A stretch of 64,000 nt of DNA from Fulvia fulva (Eukaryota; Ascomycota; Dothideomycetes; Mycosphaerellales; Mycosphaerellaceae). Shown here in pieces: positions 41,461-55,002 of the stretch (its first letter is position 1; the number at the start of each line of letters is the position of its first letter). The stretch is from positions 7,936,001 through 8,000,000 of the forward strand of contig NC_063012.1 in the NCBI RefSeq assembly GCF_020509005.1. The letters are read 5' to 3'. The translations under genes were made by a program, and so were the position numbers. A model generated the notes under the pieces. The model worked only from the letters and a program-made list of their open reading frames with translations, ran no database searches and had not been told where the DNA came from.

Positions 41461-44400
41461 GATAGATAGATAGATTTGTTATTCCCCTGTTCTAGGACCC
41501 TGTCCGGCCTATATAGGTATATATCTATTGTTATATATAAAGGGAAACCCGAATAGGTAAAAACCCTTCCCGCCCCCGACTACTCCTTATCTAGATTAGC
41601 TTTCCCTCTAAACGTACGTAGTCTATATTACTACCCCGTTAGCCCCCGCTCCTAGCCGGTCTCGTCGCGCTACGTCGTATCCTCTCTTCCTATACTACTC
41701 CTACTAGGCGGTACTGTTCTAGCTAGCCCTTCTCTAGTATCTAGTTCGTAATACGCCGTAGGTCTATAGCGTTATTAAGAAGTACCCTAATCGTCCGGTT
41801 CCTCGCCTTTACTATCTACTCCTCCCTTCCTAGTAACTACCTCGGATAGACGAGGAGTACGTACCGTACGTTCTAGGAGTAATAGCCGTAGGGGTAGCTA
41901 GTATTCGTATATCCTAGAACCTTCCTCTATAATAGGTACCCCTAGAGGCCGATGTGTTCGCTTTATAGTTAGGTTACTATACTATTCTATACCCTTATAA
42001 GGCGGTAGTAGATAAGCTTCGGGGGGTACTTAACCGCGGATTTTGTAGCTAACTATTCCTTAGGTTGTCCCGCTAGCTAAGGGCGTCTACTATACCCTAC
42101 AACCTAGTTGTTCTACCTCTCTCTCTATAGTTACTCTATAAACGATTTCTTACCTTCCTATTATATTACTAGCTATTCGTCCCTTACCCGGTAGTTCGGC
42201 TCGTTTCCGGGTCGAATGCCCCTATACGCTAGTACTAATTTACGGGCCCTTACGACTATACTAGCGATGACCTTCTATACTAGGTACTATACCGACTTGC
42301 CTAAGTAGGAGGTCCGTAGTCCCTAGATATATAGGTCGATCGGCGGTATAGCGGTCTCGTACTTAAGTATCCTTATTAGTATCGACTTATATACCCCGGT
42401 AAGCTTCCTTAGGCATTAGTTTTAGATCTTCGCTAGCGGCGTAACGAGTCCCTTCGATAGGTAGGCCCTCTCGCCTAAGGACTATACTTAGCTACTATAG
42501 ATAAGGACTAGCCGTATAATAGCTATATATAGAAGTCGTAACTACCGAAAGTCCGCCCTCTATATAGACGTAGTAAGCCTCTAGTATAATACTATATTCT
42601 GTTTAGCTTTCCGTAATATTACCTATACGTACTTCCTCTACCGTAGCGCCGGGTCTACCTATAGTCCGAGGATCCTAAGCTAATTTACCGGGTTAGTCGT
42701 ACACCCCTATATCTAGATAGAAGGTTATATATTATAGAACCGTAGCCGGCGCGTAAAGTGTATTAGATTGTACTTTTCTAGGGCAAACCGAGCCCCGTAC
42801 ATCCTAGCCTAGTCCTCGTAGATCTTATACTTCTCTTCTAGTAGCCTATAGTTCTCCTTAGTCGAGGAAGACTACGCTAGGATGTTTATGTCGTCTACAA
42901 AGCCGCTCGTAGCGGTGTTCTAGGATTCTAGGGCTAGGAGTAGCGTCGCTATAAAGAAGAGGAACAGAATAGGTACTAGCGTTAAGCCTTACGGGATTCT
43001 AGTATAGACTGCTTAAAATAGGCTTCTATACTAGCCGACTAGGATCGACGTACTACGGTTTTAGAGGTAGGACCGTACGAAGTTAACAAGCCACTTAGGG
43101 AGTCCTTTCGACCTTAGGATATAGAGTAGCCGCGGGTATAACACGTAGTCGAAGGCTCCCGATATGTCTAGGTTAAGTAAGGAAGCCACCTTGTCCCTAT
43201 TCTTATACTAGATAGCCTTTACCTAAGAGGTAATAAGTTCTATCGCGGATAGCGTCGATCGCTATAGGCGCGTACCTATCTAGGTGTCCGGGAGTAGGGA
43301 GTGTTCCTCTACCGCCTCGGAGAGTCTCGTTATAACTAGCTTCTTAAGCGCCTTCCTAAGAGTATTAAGGAGCGTAATTAGGCGGTACGACTTTACCTAC
43401 GTATAGTCTTCCTTTTACGGCTTACGTAGGACTACTATCGTCGATTATTTAAATACCGTTAGGTAGTATCCGGTCTATAGGTAGGCGTTAAAGATCGCTA
43501 CGACTACTAGGGCTAGTTGATCTCTACACTTCTTTAGTAGTTCGTTCAGGATCCTATCCGGCCCCGGGGCTTTCTTCGCCGGTAACTTCCTAAGTATAGC
43601 GGTATTATTATCCTCGGACATATTCTATTAGACCGCGATACTAGGGGCTAGGGGAGTAGAGCTGTTTATGTCGCTTAGATTAGCCTCGACTAGGGGCGGG
43701 AAGAACTTACTAGCTAGTAGACGCGCCTTAGCCTCGGGGTCGCTAACCGGGCTACTAGGCGATTATAGCGCTAGGATAGAGAAGGAGGGGCCCTATATAG
43801 GGTTGTATCGGGCCTATTTTGCTAGCTTGTCGGCGATTTCTTCTACTATAGCTCTCTAGCCGACTACTTTCTCTCTCCGTATCGTAGCTTTCTTCTATTA
43901 GTATACCTCCCTATATACGTTCTAGGCCTCCTCGCTATAGCTACTCGTCTATACCCGGCGGGCTCTCCTTACTTCTCTTACTACCGTAGTGTACTTCGGC
44001 GTCTAGTATAGTTTAGACTATATCGTTAGTTAGGTAAGCGGAACGTAAAGTAAGGTCGCTTTTCTTATTTCTTCTATTAACCCTTAGACTGCCTCGTCTA
44101 TCTCGTCTTTACTATTATATTACTACTACGTAATCTAGACTAGCCTCTCGGAGTTATCGAGGTACGCCTAGATATTAGCCTAGTAGGCCTTTCCCTAGTT
44201 TAGCTTAGGGGTTCTCGCTAGTATACGTTATATCTATATCGTAATAGAGGTGCTGACTAGTATATAGTCTAACGACGCCTCGAGTTTAAATTCGATCCTA
44301 TAGTAGGTTACCGTATAGTAGTAGCTATCTAAGATCTAGAAGAGGTCGATCGTGCCTTAGAGTCCCCCTCTCTTCTAGGTGCCTAGGTCCCTCGGGGTAT

Positions 44401-46239
44401 TAAGGGCAATTACGTTACTCGCTATTAAGTCGAGCACTTCGTCGGCTATAGGGTACGGCTATATAAGGCTTTTCTAGGAAGGGTAGTATATATTAAAGTC
44501 TCCTACTACGATGTAGTACCCTTGTCTCTTAAGCGTACTATCTAGGTATCTATAGACCCTAAGGTCGCGGCTAGACCTCGAGGCTAGCGGTTATATATAT
44601 AGGTTGTGTATCTAGGTACTACCTACGTAGAGGGAGGTAATATCGCCCCCGTCTTCTTCGTCTACGTAGTACACTACCTCCTAGTCGGATTCTAGTATGT
44701 CCTTACTAATATAGAAGTACGTACGAGGTCTACCGTCGCTTCGTAGGTATATCGTATAGCCTAGTAACTTGTAGGTCGTTAGTCTCTTATAGTACGGGTT
44801 AATCTATAGCTCCTAGATTACTAGGACGTAGTAGACGTATAGGTCCGCCTCGTATAGGAAATAGTTCTAGACTATATCCTTACTATAGTTAACGTTATAC
44901 TAGATAATACTAAGCGTATCGAGGCTAGTTATCGGTATCGACAATTATTTCCTCTATAGCGTCCTATGTCCTACTACCTTATACGTCCTAGTCTACGCCT
45001 ATCGGCTATATACTAAAGGGGAGCCGGGCCTAGTTAGATTCCCTCGCCGTAGCTAGTAGAGCACGTAGCCTCCCGTACGCCCTAGGTTACGTATCCTTTA
45101 TATTATTCTCGGCCCTAGGGCGCTTATACCCGACCGCCGCTAGCTAGTTCCGGTATAGACTAGCCTTACGGTCGCCGTAGAATCTTAGGGCGACGGTTCT
45201 ATTTATAATTGCCTTGTTTTTCGCTAGTTTCCGCTATAGGCATTCCGCGCTATACGATAGGTAGTACCCCGGATAGTTTATATACCCCCTCGTAGCCGAT
45301 ATATAGTCCCTAGATATATAGTCTCCTATATAGTTCGAGTAGGCCTACTTGTTTATATACGTAAAGGTTTAGTATCTATACTATTAATAGTTAAAGTATT
45401 ATAGAACACGAAAGGATAAGGAGTACTTTTTAACTATCTAAAGGCTATATTACTAGATTAGGCCTTGTTCTATTACTAGATCCGCCGCTTTCGCGTCTTA
45501 TAGCTATACTATTAGCGCCGAGGCCTTCTTACCTTCTAGCTATTTCCTATAGAGCCAAGTCGCCTTCTAGATTAGAGAGTTAAGAGTAACCGGGTTATTA
45601 TCTTAGAGAGTACGTAGGTGACCTTAGTTAGTTAGGTCGAACTCCTTAGGTATATCGTAGACTAGGATCGTAAATTACTTCGTTAAGACCTTCGCTAATA
45701 CCGTAACCTTAGATGCCTACTATAGCTATGCCTCTAGGTGCCTCCTAGTAGTAGTAGAGCTAGTATAGATCTATAGAGTACCGTTAGACTATTAGTTTAC
45801 TACGACTACCTCTAGTTAATTAATTCGTTAGGCGAGCTCCTTATTCGATAGCTTCGCTACTTCGGCCTAGTCTTCCTTTACTATAATACGGATCGTAACT
45901 ATATCGTACGTTAGGCGGGGGCCTAGTATCGATACCGCGACCGATACCTCGCTATAGGGGTATTGATTCCGGGTGGCCTTACTTATCGCCTAGGACGTCG
46001 TCCTTATTTCTTATTACCCTCGGTAATACGATAGTATAAGCGCCGTACGTAGCTAAGTGATCTTTACCTATAGAGACCGGTATAGGAGCTAATCGTTAGT
46101 TTCTATACTTTTTGCGTCCTCTATAAGTTGCTACTACTTGTCTTAGGGGAGCTTCGCCTATAGAGCCGTAGGCGCCGTTAGTACCGTAGCCTAGGCTACT
46201 ATTACCTAGGAGTTACCTAATGTAGCTAGGCACCTCCGC
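41461..46239 (-). mobile_element. LINE-2b: minus-strand copy of the second LINE
   Basis: Aligns in reverse with LINE-2a from about 34901 to its tail, so it lacks only ~190 bp of 5' end. The ATCT tail (as GATAGATAGATAG) is at 41461. RT FVDDIN is at 42883-42900 (minus). A 63-codon plus-strand open stretch at 43668-43859 is antisense to this LINE and not a gene. Its 5' end directly abuts the truncated 5' end of LINE-2c. Confidence 0.85.
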
Positions 46240-49200
46240 CCTATATATACAACCGCTAGCCTCGAGGTCTAGCCGCGACCTAGGGGTCTATAGACACCTA
46301 GACAGTACGCTTAAGAGACAAGGGTGCCACATCGTAGTAGGAGACTTCAATATATACTACCCTTCCTAGGAAAGCCTTATGTAGCCGTACCCTATAGCCG
46401 ACGAAGTACTCGACTTGATAGCGAGTAACGCAATTGCCCTTAATACCCCGAAGGACCTAGGCACCTAGAAGAGAGGGGGACTCTAAGGCACGATCGACCT
46501 CTCCTAGATCTTAGATAGCTACTACTACACGGTAACCTACTATAGGATCGAACATAAACTCGAGGCGTCGTTAGACTATATACTAGTCAGGACCTCTATT
46601 ACGACATAGATATAACGTATACTAGCGGGAACCCCTAAGCTAAACTAGAGAAAGGCCTACTAGGCTAACATCTAGGCGTACCTCGATGACTCTAAGAGGC
46701 TAGTCTAGATCGCGTAGTAGTAATACAATAGTAAAGACGAGATAGACGAAGCAGTCTAGGGGTTGATAGACGAAATAAGAAAAGCGACCTTACTTCACGT
46801 TCCGCTTGCCTAACTAACGATATAGTCTAAACTATACTAGACGCCGGAGTGTACTACGGTAGTACGAGAAGTAAGGAGAGCCCGCCGGGTGTGGACGAGC
46901 AGCTATAGCGAGGAGGCCTAGAACGTATATAGGGAGGCATACTAATAGAAGAAAGCTATAATACGAAGGGAGAAAGTAGTCGGCTAGAGGGCTATAGTAG
47001 AAGAAATCGCCGGTAAGCTAGAGAGGATATAGAAGCTAGCAAAATAGGCCCGATAGGACCCTATATAGGGCCCCTCCTTCTCTATCCTAGCGCTATAATC
47101 GCCTAGTGGCCCGGTTAGCGACCCCGAGGCTAAGGCGCGTCTACTAGCTAGCAAGTTCTTCCCGCCCCTAGTCGAGGCTAATCTAAGCGACATAAACAGC
47201 TCTACTCCCCTAGCCCCTAGTATCGCGGTCTAATAGGAGGTGTCCGAGGGAGAAGTTGCCGCTATACTAAGGAAGTTGCCGGCGAAGAAAGCCCCGGGGC
47301 CGGATAGGATCCTAAACGAGCTACTAAAGAAGTGTAGAGATCAACTAGCCCTAGCAGTTATAGCGATCTTTAACGCCTGCCTATAGACCGGGTACTACCC
47401 GATAGCTTTTAAACAATCGACGATAGTAGTCCTACGTAAGCCGTAGAAGGAAGACTATACGTAGGTAAAGTCGTACCGCCTAATTACGCTCCTTAATACT
47501 CTTAGGAAGGCGCTTAAGAAGCTAGTTATAACGAGACTCTCCGAGGCGGTAGAGGAACACTCCCTACTCCCGGACACCTAGATAGGTGCGCGCCTATAGC
47601 GATCGACGCTATCCGCGATAGAACTTATTACCTCTTAGGTAAAGGCTATCTAGTATAAGAATAGGGACAAGGTAGCTTCCTTACTTAGCCTAGACATATC
47701 GGGAGCCTTCGACTACGTGTTATACCCGCGGCTACTCTATATCCTAAGGTCGAAAGGACTCCCTAAGTGGCTTGTCAACTTCGTACGGTCCTACCTCCAA
47801 AACCGTAGTACGTCGATCCTAGTCGGCTAGTATAGAAGCCCATTTCAAGTAGTCTATACTAGAATCCCGTAAGGCTTAACGCTAGTACCTATTCTGTTCC
47901 TCTTCTTTATAGCGACGCTACTCCTAGCCCTAGAATCCTAGAACACCGCTACGAGCGGCTTCGTAGACGACATAAACATCCTAGCGTAGTCTTCCTCGAC
48001 TAAGGAGAACTATAGGCTACTAGAAGAGAAGTATAAGATCTGTAAGGACTAGGCTAGGAGGCACGGGGCTCGGTTTGCCCTAGAAAAGTACAATCTGATA
48101 CACTTTACGCGCCGGCCACGGTTCTACAATATATAAGCTTCTATCTAGATATAGGGGCACACGACTAACCCGGTAAATTAGCTTAGGATCCTCGGACTAT
48201 AGGTAGACCCGGCGCTACGGTAGAGGAAGCACGTATAGGCAATATTACGGAAAGCTAAACAGAATATAGCATTATACTAGAGGCTCACTACGTCTATATA
48301 GGGGGCGGACTTCCGGTAGTTACGACTTCTATATACGGCTATTATACGGCTAGTCCTTACCTATAGCAGCCAAGTGTAGTCCTTAGGCGAGAGGGCCTAC
48401 CTATCGAAGGGACTCGTCGCGCCGCTAGCGAAGATCTAAAACTAATGCCTAAGGAAGGTCACCGGGGTATATAAGTCGATACTAATAAGGATACTTAAGT
48501 ACGAGACCGCTATACCGCCGATCGACCTATATATCTAGAGACTACGGACCTCCTACTTAGGCAAGTCGGTATAGTACCTAGTATAGAAGGTCATCGCTAG
48601 TATAGTCGTAAGGGCCCGCGAATTAGTACTAGCGTATAGGGGCATTCGACCCGGAAACGAGCCGAACTACCGGGTAAGGGACGAATAGCTAGTAATATAA
48701 TAGGAAGGTAAGAAATCGTTTGTAGAGCAACTATAGAAAGAGAGGTGGAATAACTAGGTTGTAGGGTATAGTAGACGCCCTTAGCTAGCGGGACAACCTA
48801 AGGAATAGTTAGCTACAAAATCCGCGGTTAAGCACCCCCCTAAGCTTATCTACTACCGCCTTACGAGGGTATAGAGTAGTATAGCAACCTAACTACGAAG
48901 CGAACATATCGGCCTCTAGGGGTACCTATTATAGAGGAAGGTTCTAGGATACACGAATACTAGCTGCCCCTACGGCTATCGCTCCTAGAACGTACGGCAC
49001 GTACTCCTCGTCTGTCCGAGGTGGTCGCTAGGAAGGGGGGAGTAGATAGTAAAGGCGAGGAACCGGACGATTAGGGCACTTCTTAATAACGCTAAGGACC
49101 TACGGCGTATTACGAACTAGATACTAGAGAAGGGCTGGCTAGAACAGTACCGCCTAGTAGGAATAGTATAGGAAGAGAGGACACGACGTAGCGCGACGAG

Positions 49201-49404
49201 ACCGGCTAGGAGCGGGGGCTAACGGGGTAGTGATATAGACTACGTACGTTTAGAGGGAAAGCTAAACTAGATAAGGAGTAGTCGGGGGCGGGAAGGGTTT
49301 TTACCTATTCGGGTTTCCCTTTATACATAACAATAGATATATACCTATATAGGCCGGATAGGGTCCTAGAACAGGGGAATGACAAATCTATCTATCTATA
49401 TAGT
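46240..49404 (+). mobile_element. LINE-2c: 5'-truncated plus-strand copy of the second LINE
   Basis: Aligns with LINE-2a from about 36538 (start of the endonuclease) to the tail, with few differences. FVDDIN is at 47960-47977. The tail ATCTATCTATCT ends near 49402. Head-to-head with LINE-2b it makes a large inverted repeat with arms of about 3.2 kb. Confidence 0.85.
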
Positions 49405-52400
49405 AGAAGTAGGCCGTTCGTAGGCGCTTTCTATTCTCTATAACTATATAGTTAGACTCCTCTAGTATATAGAGCTCTAGCTCTAGGGGGAAGAGTAGTA
49501 TATTAGACGCGTTATATATTAACGCGTCTTCTAGTAGTATAAATATAAATAGATATAGCTTGCGATTAGGGTCCGTGTTACCTATAATCTCCTTACGGTC
49601 TTCTACGGTAAGGGCATCTATTATCTACTACTATAGGGTGTCGTAGTAGTTAGTAGTGTTATATACTAACTGCTATATATTGTCTTAAGTCACGTGATCT
49701 GTTACGTACTCGATTTACCGGTCCCTTCAGTTATATATTACTAACTCGCGGTGTTACGGCTAGTATAGTTCTTACCTAAGGAGCTTTTAGTAGGCGTCTC
49801 GAGGTTGTTAGGTATACGGCTACTAAGCCTATTCTTCTACCCCCTCGGCCTATACTATGTCTTACTCGTAATAAGCGATATATAGGTCGTAGTATTATTT
49901 AGGCTCTTTAGCCGGTTCCGCTATTACGATGTTCTCGATAGGGGTCGTATACCCTACTATTAGACGTAAGAGGTCATAGAACGTAGTCTTATCGAAGAGG
50001 ACGTCCTTGACTCGTATAACCCTATCTTTTAATAGGTCCTATACGCGGTAGATGTTAGTAGAGTCGTATCCTATAAGGTAGCCTATAAGCGCTCTCTCTT
50101 AGAGTTTCTCGCTCTTACTAGGCTAATCTAGTCTATAGATAAACACGTATATAAGGGAGCTATATACTACTATATAACCTACGTTCGGAATTCGTCCTAT
50201 TACTAATTCGAATAGAGTCTTCTAGCCCTTTGACTAGATAGGGGATCGCTAGAGGATATATACCGCTACTATAGTATATTCTAGCTAAAGCTTTTCCGGC
50301 AATCGTACGTAGATACGAATAGTTCTACTTATAGTGATGATTAGAGCTCTAGCTCTTTCTACTAGGTCCTACGTAGGCGCGTATTCCGCGGTTACGTACT
50401 ATTTAATCTTGTTATTATTAATAACTAAGCGAAATACCTTCTTAATAGCGGGCTCGTTATCGCTATAGAAGTATATAAACCTACGACTAATGAAGTTAAT
50501 AAAGCTTAGTAGGCTATTAAAGTAAGCTAATACCGATTGCTAATCCCTGTTCTTAATAGTGAACTAGAAGTGTCTATAGGTATCTAGATCGTAGAAGTAG
50601 ACGAGGTACCTATTACCGTTATAGGCGACAGTGAATTCTACTAAGTCTATAGCTATATAGCCGTATAGGGTTATTACCCTAATAGGCTAAGACCGATTAT
50701 ACACCTTATAAGCTTTACTAAGCCTATATACTCTATAATATATAGTAAGGGGTGCGCTTAGACTATCGTTAATAATCACCCCCTTAACTTTAAGTAGTAA
50801 CTACTTAATACGTTCAGCGCTAATATAACTAAAGATTCGATGCTACTAGCGGCTAGAGAGCTTTCAGTGTTTAATAGGGGTCCTACTAGACGTAGCTACA
50901 GCTTTAGTGCCCCTAGTACTATTTATGACTACGAGAACGGTGCGGTTACTATCCTCTTAAGTAGTTAGAGATACTACGCTATTAGTAGGTTCATCGCCGA
51001 TGTTTGCACCCCTACTAATAGTGCTAATAAAGTGCGCGTTACGTATCTTTTTAGTGACCTTCGGTAGTACTAGGCCCTCTTTTATAGGCTATTAGTAAAT
51101 AATAGGTGACTTAGGTAGTATAACTACCTTAAAGAAAGGGATTGTACTAGTAGGGCGGTATAGGTCTATCAATTTAGTGTCGTTATACTATATTGAATTG
51201 CTACGTCCGTACTACTAGAGTCCGGCTCTTTCTATACGTATATAAGAGATAACGTTTATATAAAAGCCTAGGTAGTAAGCTATATCTAGCAAGGTAAATG
51301 AATAGGCCCTAATTGATATATAAACACGTCCTAACGCTATAGTTAGAAAGGTAGTTATTCTAGCCTAGATTTCTAAGGTAGTAAGGCGCTCTATAATAAA
51401 CTCTATACCCTCCTAGTCATAATGATTAATCACATAAGTGTCTAAACAGTTATTATATACCTAGTAATCCCTAAAGTTGACGCTTAACTTACTAATTAAG
51501 CTAGAAAGAACAGTAAGGCTAACAAAGCCCTTATTACTTAGTGATACCTTCTTCGTATTAGTAATAGCCTTGTCACGTTCCTAGTCCTTACGATTGTTAC
51601 GATTTAACACGCTAAGTAGACGCTCGCCGTCGTCGCTTAAGTAGTAGTTAATAAAGTTTTTCTAGTACTTCTTCTACTACTCTAAGCGCTAATCCTTTAC
51701 TAGGCGCTTATCGGGGTTGATTATATCGTATAAGAATAGGCCCTTATAATAGGTGTCCTTAGGCTCGCCGGTAATGTTCTAGTAGCCGCTTAGCCTATTA
51801 TTATCCTTATCTTTGTTCTTATTGCCGCGGCTACTACTACGACCCTTATTACCGCGGCTATTACTACGGTTGTTACTACGGCTACTACTACGGTTACCCT
51901 CCTTTTGACTAGTACCTATAGGTACTGTTTCATCCTCTACTAAGGTTTCTCCGGAGAAGGTTACGAAGACTAATCGACCGTTAGTTATTACTAGTACGGT
52001 ATCGCGTATCTATTTAAGGTAACGCTTAGTAAGATTTTATAGTAACATTTTGCTACGCTTCTACTCGTTATATAGAGAAGTACCGTAGGCTAGAGCCTAC
52101 TTCTACTAAATAGTAAGTAGGAAGTGTCTACTAAGGTCGTCGTACTCGGCGTAGTTATACTTAAGTATCTTAGTCTATAAAACTAACTAGTCTAAGTACT
52201 AGTTATCGATTCTACGTACGCGAGTCTTCTAAAGCCTAGACAGCTTAAGCGTAAGCTACCGCTTACGTAGTATATCGTCTAGACGATACTAATCCTTAAG
52301 AGCCTAGTATTTCGCTCTAAGGGTATTCTAGCCGTACATTAGCTCTTGCCCTAGCTCTATCGTTGTACGGATAAGGTAGATAATGAGCTTTAATCGCGTA

Positions 52401-53040
52401 GTAGTAAAGATGTCGTATATCCGTTACCTTCGGTCTACGTCTATTTGTCGTAGCTTGATAAGATCTCTTAATATAGCGTCTCCTACCGTATACGCTTATT
52501 AGATTTCCTTAAACGTTAAGTAAGTAGGCTCTATTAGCTCGTTACTTAGTTAGTAAGAACCTATATACTTCTAGACATTTAAAGACTCTACGTAGAGCTC
52601 TAGCTAACGGTCAAACTTGTCCTATTAGTTATAGCTCTTTAGAACTACGGTACTCTAAGGTAGGGCACCGGTAGTTACCGGCGTCTCGGTAGTAGCTATA
52701 ACTACAAAATAGGTTATAGGCTAGTAAAAGTTCTACGCGGGTTTACTAGGCCTAGGGGATACTACTGTACTAGTTATAGTAGTAGTACTATGACGATACA
52801 AACTCTACTTTAGGGCTTCCTTATCGTAGCGAATGTTAGTAAGCGCTAACCGGGCTTATAACTATTACGTTAGAAGTGTAGGAAGTTATTATACGGGCTT
52901 ATATAGGGTGTTTTAAAAGCAGGTTATGTATTATATATGTCTATCTAGAATGAACAAGTGTTGCTCTTAAAGAGGCTATAGGTAACTAATTAGTTACCTA
53001 ATTCTTAGCGTACGTAGCCTTAAGTTTTAATAATAGGATG
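49405..53040 (-). mobile_element. Copia relic A: gag to integrase part, minus strand
   Basis: Minus-strand translation gives a Ty1/Copia element: a gag-like region (about 52000-52900), a Gly/Arg/Ser/Asn-rich linker (about 51820-51900), protease/pre-integrase (51000-51700) and an integrase core at about 50120-50760. The core shows EFTVAYNGNRYLVYFYD, YSDNEPA and ERARALI followed by the LPEKL segment. RT is absent, cut off where LINE-2c ends. Stops are RIP-type. No LTR was found at either end. Confidence 0.75.
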
Positions 53041-55002
53041 TTGCCTATATATACGCTCGGATCGCGACACCCTATCGCCGAAAGTCTTAATAAAGTACTT
53101 ACGGTTCAGGCGGTTACGAAATAGTATTAGCTTAGTCTCGTCGGTCTACTATATCTAAGTACGTAGCTTCGAGTAGCGAGCGTAGAAGGTAATAAAGGTC
53201 TCGCCCTGCTCCTACTTATAGGTAGCGATATTAACTATAGCCTAAGTTCCTTTATTACGGGTGCCGTACTAGCGCGTTATCTAATCTAGTAGTTCTTTAC
53301 TAGTCTTGAACTCGTTAAATAATTGTTGTCTAGGTACGGGAATCCTCGGCTTAATACTTCTCTAAAGGTCACCCTATATCTATCTATATATAAAACGTAG
53401 GCCGTCTACCTCGGAGCGGAAAGTAGTTATAGTTAGCTTAAGAAGTACGCTACTATACTAACTATCGAAGTTAGGGTCGTTATTGTTCTTAAAGTACTTC
53501 GGGATAGGTACGCCCTTACTAACCCCGATACCGCGTATTAGAGTACGGTTAATAGTAAATAGGCGTTCTAAAAGTTCGGTCAGAGGAGTCTATATACGGG
53601 TATTACGCGCTCGAGAGTCGCGACCGTTATTATTATTAGGTCGTAGACGGTTTCTATTACGTCCTCGGTTATTATTACTATTACCGTTATTATTATCGTT
53701 ACTACTACCTCCGCCGCCGCCGCCTCTACTAGTAGCTTTACGATACTTACGTATTAGCTACTCGAGTAAAGTCTCGCGCGGAGGTAAGTAAAAGGGTCGG
53801 CGACTAGAGTGGCCCCTACCTCTATTCTATATAGTGTCTTTAGTAGCTTAGAGTCGAGTCTTTAGATCGTTAACCTCCTTCTATAGAGCCTAGTTCTTAG
53901 CTTCGGTATCCTATACCTTCTTCTTCTCCTTTTCGTAAATCTCGCTAAATTGCTTATATAGGTTATTAGCCTCCCTATACTTCTTCTCTACCTCTTATAA
54001 CTTTACTAGGTTATAATCCTTCTTACTCTTTAGGTCTACGGCTATCTTCTATATTATAGCCTCCTCGCTTCGTAGTATCTTATAGGTAGGGTTATACTCG
54101 GTATATAGCGTAGTATACTAGGTGTTCTAGAGGTTGTTAGCCCGCTCTATTTTATCGAGTTATCTACCTTTAGTGATCGCTATATTCACTACCTATAGTA
54201 CGAAGTCGTAGGTAGTCTTCGGGTACTAGGATACGAGGGTCGTAAGTTTATCTAGTATAACATTCTAGTATTTAGATACGAGAATGTGCTCTACCTCGTC
54301 GAGTAATAGGTATACCTCGTCTAGGTCCTCTTCGAGCTTAAATTCGAATAGTTCTATAAAGTCAATCTTACTACCTTCTTCTCGCTCGAAGGCTTTCTAG
54401 TAAGCTTTATTAATTTCCTATTATAGCGCGATACCGGTATCTACTATAACCCGCCGGTTATCGTCCTATATCTAACTCTAAGAAAAAGAGAAGAGGATAG
54501 GGAAAAGAGATATACGCTACTTACCTTTACTCTTAGGCTTTAGTAGCGGTAGTATACCGCCGTTTGTCTATAAAGTTATATTGTCTAGGTTCGGGGGAGG
54601 CGTAACGATGCCTATTTCCTAACTATCTACGAGCGTACGACTACCTACTAATAATGTCGCTACGTTACGTTCTCTAGGTATTTACGCGCTATACGCCTTA
54701 CCGTATTCTATATTCTAATACGACTCTACGCGTCCTTCGAGTTCTATAGTTCTGTCTATTCCTGTTATTACGCGTCCCTTACCTAGATCCGCGATCTAGG
54801 TAGGGTAGTAGAATAAACTATAAGGGCGCGCGTACCGTAGGGTCCGAATAAGAGAGTTGTTATTCTACGAAGTAACGAAAGAGGAGCGCGAGGCGCGGCG
54901 AAGTTATAAAGCGAAGCCAAGCCGCGCTAACCCGTTACGGAAGGTCCGCGGTTCACTCGGGCTGACGTAGCTATAGTAAGGGGTCGGGGGCTACCCGTAA
55001 TA
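53041..55002 (-). mobile_element. RIP-degraded relative of Gypsy C: 5' LTR and gag only, minus strand
   Basis: The LTR at 54819-55002 (184 bp) and the following leader and gag relic align with Gypsy C 18698 to about 20660. It keeps the Gly-rich run (53711-53730 as CCGCC repeats) and the coiled-coil region. Differences are CpA/TpG to TpA. The 102-codon plus-strand open stretch at 53483-53791 is antisense to this gag and mirrors the antisense frame of intact gag. The element is broken at about 53041-53085, where minus-strand Copia begins; pol is missing. Confidence 0.85.
54819..55002 (-). repeat. 5' LTR of the Gypsy C-family relic
   Basis: 184 bp, TATTACGGG to CCCTTATA on the minus strand, aligned end to end with the Gypsy C LTR. 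The LTR/leader self-complementarity is kept as GTAGAATAA/TTATTCTAC. Confidence 0.85.

Noticed and set aside
43668..47193. Two near-identical 63 and 69-codon frames (43668-43859 plus, 46984-47193 minus)
   Set aside because: Both are antisense to the same part of LINE-2 copies; similarity reflects the LINE, not a gene family.
41461..49404. Twin-priming as the cause of the inverted LINE pair
   Set aside because: Twin priming yields one 3' end with an inverted 5' part; here both arms carry a complete 3' end and tail, so two insertions or recombination are needed.
39681..49404. ATCT tandem runs as microsatellites or CRISPR-like repeats
   Set aside because: They occur only as the short 3' tails of Tad1-like LINE copies.
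53483..53791. 102-codon plus-strand open frame
   Set aside because: Antisense to a degraded gag; the same Arg/Leu/Pro-rich antisense frame appears opposite intact gag at 19629-20306.
54806..54863. Complementarity GTAGAATAA/TTATTCTAC in the Gypsy C relic as extra covariation support for self-priming
   Set aside because: Both changes are the expected RIP products of CpA and TpG, so pairing is kept automatically and is not independent evidence.
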